A stretch of DNA of 64,000 bases from Dermanyssus gallinae (taxonomy: Eukaryota; Arthropoda; Arachnida; Mesostigmata; Dermanyssidae), in assembly GCA_003439945.1 (NCBI GenBank), contig QVRM01005976.1, positions 1 to 64,000 on the forward strand. Reading direction: 5' to 3'. This document shows positions 61,251-64,000 of this stretch, piece by piece (position 1 is the stretch's first letter; the number at the start of each line of letters is the position of its first letter). A program made the translations under genes and the position numbers. The notes under the pieces were generated by a model, which was not told where the DNA came from, searched no databases, and was given only the letters and a program-made list of their open reading frames with translations.

Positions 61251-62022
61251 CAATTTGCAGAAGATAAAACGGTGCTACGCAGCTACGCCGACACGGTAAT
61301 TGTTCGGCATGCTCAATGCTTTCCCTCTCTGTTGTTGCCCTCCACCCCTTCTGCTGTCTCTGTCTCATATAGAACTTCATTAAATCTATCCGTAGTTTAT
61401 TCGCTTTGCATTTGCTTGTTTCGTTTGCGTGTTGAGTAAACAGACTCGTTCGACTCATCAGCTCAGCTGAATGAACAACACATAACGGCGCCGTATTCTC
61501 TTATACCACCACATCTTTCTTCTAAAAGTCTTCAGTCGCTAGCCGTCAACACGAAGTTTGCGTTGACTCTACCCTACCTGGCTGCCTGCCTCTGTTTTTG
61601 TGTGTCCATGCTTGCCGGTGGTTGTGTTACCGCATTCAACATCATCTCATCGTCATCTCTGATGTCTGTCATTTCTTCTGTGTGTGTCATTCTTTCTTTG
61701 TATATGCATGCCTGTGTTCTGCTTGTCAGTACCTATTTGCATCTTCCCGTGTGTATGTGAACGTTGCGTGATGTATCGTTCTGTGGTTGTTGCTGCTGTT
61801 ATGTTTCCGTTTTCTCCGTATCACAAGCTCTCGTTCCCTCTCTCCTCTTATTCCTGTGACAGCCCACCAAGAAAGTAATAAGATTCATAATGATATTAGT
61901 TATTATTATTATTTTCATCATCATAGTGGTAATGCGGTAATAGCCCTAGACAATTGATAATGGCATTATATAATAATTGTATTCATAATAATAATAATAA
62001 TAATAATGGCAATAGCAATATA

Positions 62023-62053
<31 letters not shown>

Positions 62054-62329
62054 GTAATAGTGGTGAATTGAATGAATGTTCTTAGCCAAGTTATCAGCTT
62101 GCTTTGCTAATTCGATCGTCCATTCGTTCGGCGTCGCGTATCCTCCAGTCTAGGTCTCAGCCGTTGCGGGAGATCTGGCGGTGGGCCCATTAACGCACGT
62201 CAAACGACTTTGTGAATGAAGCGTTGAATCATGTGGTCCTTGCGACGGTCTGTCTGTGTGTGTGTCTGTATACTTGTGAATATCGTTTAGGCGAAATGAC
62301 GTATTTTACCGTGACGACGGTCCGGTCTA
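60781..62329. other. no gene recognised
   Basis: A CA run at 60877-60888, a TA array at 61219-61249, and AAT/ATT arrays at 61895-61915 and 61985-62055. Otherwise unique. Confidence 0.4.
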
Positions 62330-62486
62330 ATGTGTTCGACTTGCTGGTTGTTCTTAGTCCCGAATTCGAGCACACAGCTAGCTTTGCCATCCAACAATAC
62401 GCAAAACAACAATAGGCCATTGCCCAAACGAAACTTCACCGCAGACGCCACCATCACTAGGAGCGTCTCCTTCATACAATTGTCAG
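62330..62486 (+). other. candidate exon with consensus donor (partial)
   Basis: An open frame ends [10 protein letters not shown] at a perfect donor, CAG|GTGAGT (62487). The left boundary is unknown. It would join in frame to 62765. No protein family was recognised. Confidence 0.25.
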
Positions 62487-62544
62487 GTGAGTGTGAGCAA
62501 ACAGCAGCAAGTACCTCATAAAAATGCTCATTTTTATATCTGCA

Positions 62545-62588
62545 TATATATATATATATATATATATGTTTCCATATGTATGTATGAA

Positions 62589-62631
<43 letters not shown>
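62545..62631. repeat. two TA arrays
   Basis: TA at 62545-62568 and 62592-62630, between the two candidate exons. Confidence 0.9.
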
Positions 62632-62632
<1 letters not shown>

Positions 62633-62764
62633 AGCATTTAGAATCGATAGATCGTTCTCAATCGAATCCTGAGACTACCCTTATTTTTTTCCGGGCCTAT
62701 TGCTGCTGCTACCGTCGTGTTGTGTACTATTTCTGTCGTTGTTCAAACTGCAATTTTCTTACAG

Positions 62765-62890
62765 GTGTGACGTTGTTGCGCATATGTACATCTACCCGGG
62801 GCACATAGGCACTATGTCGCCAGCCGGAGGAGCAGAGGAAAACCTTACATTTCGTTGCTGTCCACAATAAACAACCTACTCGTTGACGGA
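62765..62890 (+). other. candidate terminal exon with poly(A) signal
   Basis: The acceptor CAATTTTCTTACAG ends at 62764. The frame from the preceding candidate exon continues GVTLLRICTSTRGT to TAG at 62807. AATAAA follows at 62866-62871. It may belong to a plus-strand coding or long non-coding transcript. Confidence 0.25.
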
Positions 62891-63690
62891 TAAATTCACC
62901 GCTTGCATGTGTTATATGTATAGATATTATTGTCGTCGTCGTCGGTTGGCTTACGTTAATGGTCGCCGTTGCCAGTACATTATGCCCGCCCGGGTTAAAA
63001 CGGCTTTGCGACGTTCTTCACCTCTCTCTAGCTTTCTCCCGCCTTATCTCTCTCCCCTCCCCCTCTTTGTCTCTCTCTCTCTCTCTTTCTCGAGTTTTCG
63101 CACGCCCCCCTCTGCCTGTATCATTTTCGTCTGCCATTTCTCGTGGCATGTTTTTGACGACAATATTTCGCCTCTCGTTTGTTGTTTGTTGCATTCGCAG
63201 CGTAAGGTCCGGCGGCGGCGGCCGAGAGATGATGGAAAAGGTAAGCACGGACGCTCTGGCAGCTAGCTAAAACTGCGCACGAACATGTTTATGTATGCAT
63301 GCATGTATGTATAGAAGAATGTATAAGTGTATGCATAGCGTATACGTGTTTGTGCTTGTGCATGTATTCCGGGAAAAGGGGGAACTGAAGCTCTCCGGGG
63401 CCTCGGCCTCCTCCTGCTGCTGCCGCTGCTATCCCTCTGATCTTCATCTCTGTTGTTGTTGGTGTTGTCTTTTTTTTCGTTTTCGTCTGCCACTTCATCC
63501 ACTTTGTGTTGCTGTACGTCATTTGCTTGTTTCTCTGCCGGTCCAGCCTGCTTCCTTCTCTTTCTTCATCTCTTCTGCTTTCCGGTTCGTTATTCGTTCT
63601 TCTCTGCTGCTTACTCGTTCTTCTTCTTCTTCTCATTCTTCTTCTGCTTCTTCATCGAGGTCCTTCTCGGTCGGCCGCGCGGTGTCGCTG
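62891..63690. other. no gene recognised; possible 40-base exon
   Basis: 63201-63240 lies between a pyrimidine-rich acceptor (TTGCATTCGCAG) and a donor (AAAG|GTAAGC) on plus and contains ATGATGGAAAAG. CT runs lie at 63070-63090 and TTC units at 63600-63655. Anything more is speculation. Confidence 0.25.
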
Positions 63691-63699
63691 GTACCTTAC

Positions 63700-64000
63700 C
63701 GCGTCCGGTGGTCCCAGGGCGACATGCCGAGCTGGCTGGAAAGCGCGTGCATCTGGCTGCCCAGGTACATGCTGTGCACGTTCGAATTGGAGTGTGCCGC
63801 CGGCGGCCAGTTCTGCGCGCTGAAGCCGGCGAGCTTGGCCGAGTCCTGCGACCACTGCGAGCCCATCTGTGAGAAGTTGGCCAGATTCGCCATCGCCTGG
63901 CCGTTCGCCATCGCGGCCATGGTCGGCATCGCCATGCTGGCGAGGTTGCCGTTGCTCTGCGAGAAGCCTAGCGACGAGTTGAGGCCGTTCATGATGTTGG
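63700..64000 (-). CDS. exon of unidentified regulatory-looking protein (partial)
   Basis: The minus frame is open from the window edge. It reads NIMNGLNSSLGFSQSNGN, ASMAMPTMAAMANGQAMANL, FSQMGSQWSQDSAKL, FSAQNWPPAAHSNSNVHSMY and LGSQMHALSSQLGMSPWDHR, then TR. The next bases are CG|GTAAGG, a strong splice donor at 63700/63699. If it is not used, TAA at 63696-63698 ends the protein. Base composition is regular and CpG-rich, unlike the repeats around it, so I take it as real coding sequence. Low-complexity Met/Ala/Ser/Asn/Gln sequence before a splice site is common in developmental transcription factors, for example just ahead of a homeobox, but no domain is visible and I give no name. It runs on beyond base 64000. 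Confidence 0.6.

Overview
The window reads as nuclear DNA from an arthropod. The grounds are a twist-type bHLH gene split by an intron, an arthropod-style TATA plus TCAG promoter, mariner and LINE relics, a tRNA-derived SINE, and very dense simple repeats (TA, GTT/CAA, CAT, GA). A mite or other chelicerate is my guess, but nothing here proves the order. No bacterial, viral or organelle block was seen, and no intact tRNA, rRNA or CRISPR array.

Layout. 0-6.2 kb: a nearly complete mariner with one frameshift (its left end lies just outside the window), then a second, older mariner copy on the minus strand with a lost catalytic Asp. 6.4-29.6 kb: non-coding DNA with simple repeats and dead retroelements. 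One family (here called LINE-Q, for its C-terminal QRGNA signature) is present as seven fragments in the window. A second (LINE-A) has three copies. One LINE-A copy at 24.4-26.7 kb is inserted into a LINE-Q copy, with a 14-bp target-site duplication and an inverted 5' part. An R2-like 3' end (20.8-21.8 kb) and a Harbinger-like scrap (21.8-22.0 kb) also lie here. Two copies of a tRNA-derived SINE are at 30.1 and 48.4 kb.

32.6-37.4 kb: the one clear host gene, a twist orthologue or paralogue on the minus strand. It has a promoter at about 37.35-37.46 kb, two coding exons (187 + 269 codons), a 1.6-kb intron and a candidate poly(A) signal near 32.62 kb. The protein has a polyQ N-terminal half, a Twist bHLH, a WR motif and an unusual Asn/Ser-rich tail of about 170 residues.

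37.5-62 kb: mostly non-coding, with large TA, CAA and GA arrays, a small hairpin, a MITE-like element, tandem duplications and an LTR-retrotransposon pol tail (53.1 kb). At the right edge a plus-strand terminal exon is possible (62.3-62.9 kb). At 63.70-64.0 kb a minus-strand exon of an unidentified Met/Ala/Asn/Ser-rich protein ends at a good splice donor and runs out of the window.

I found no convincing new multi-gene system. The best leads are the Twist protein with its long tail, the 142-bp perfect palindrome at 10.4 kb, the twin-primed nested LINE, and the LINE-Q family.
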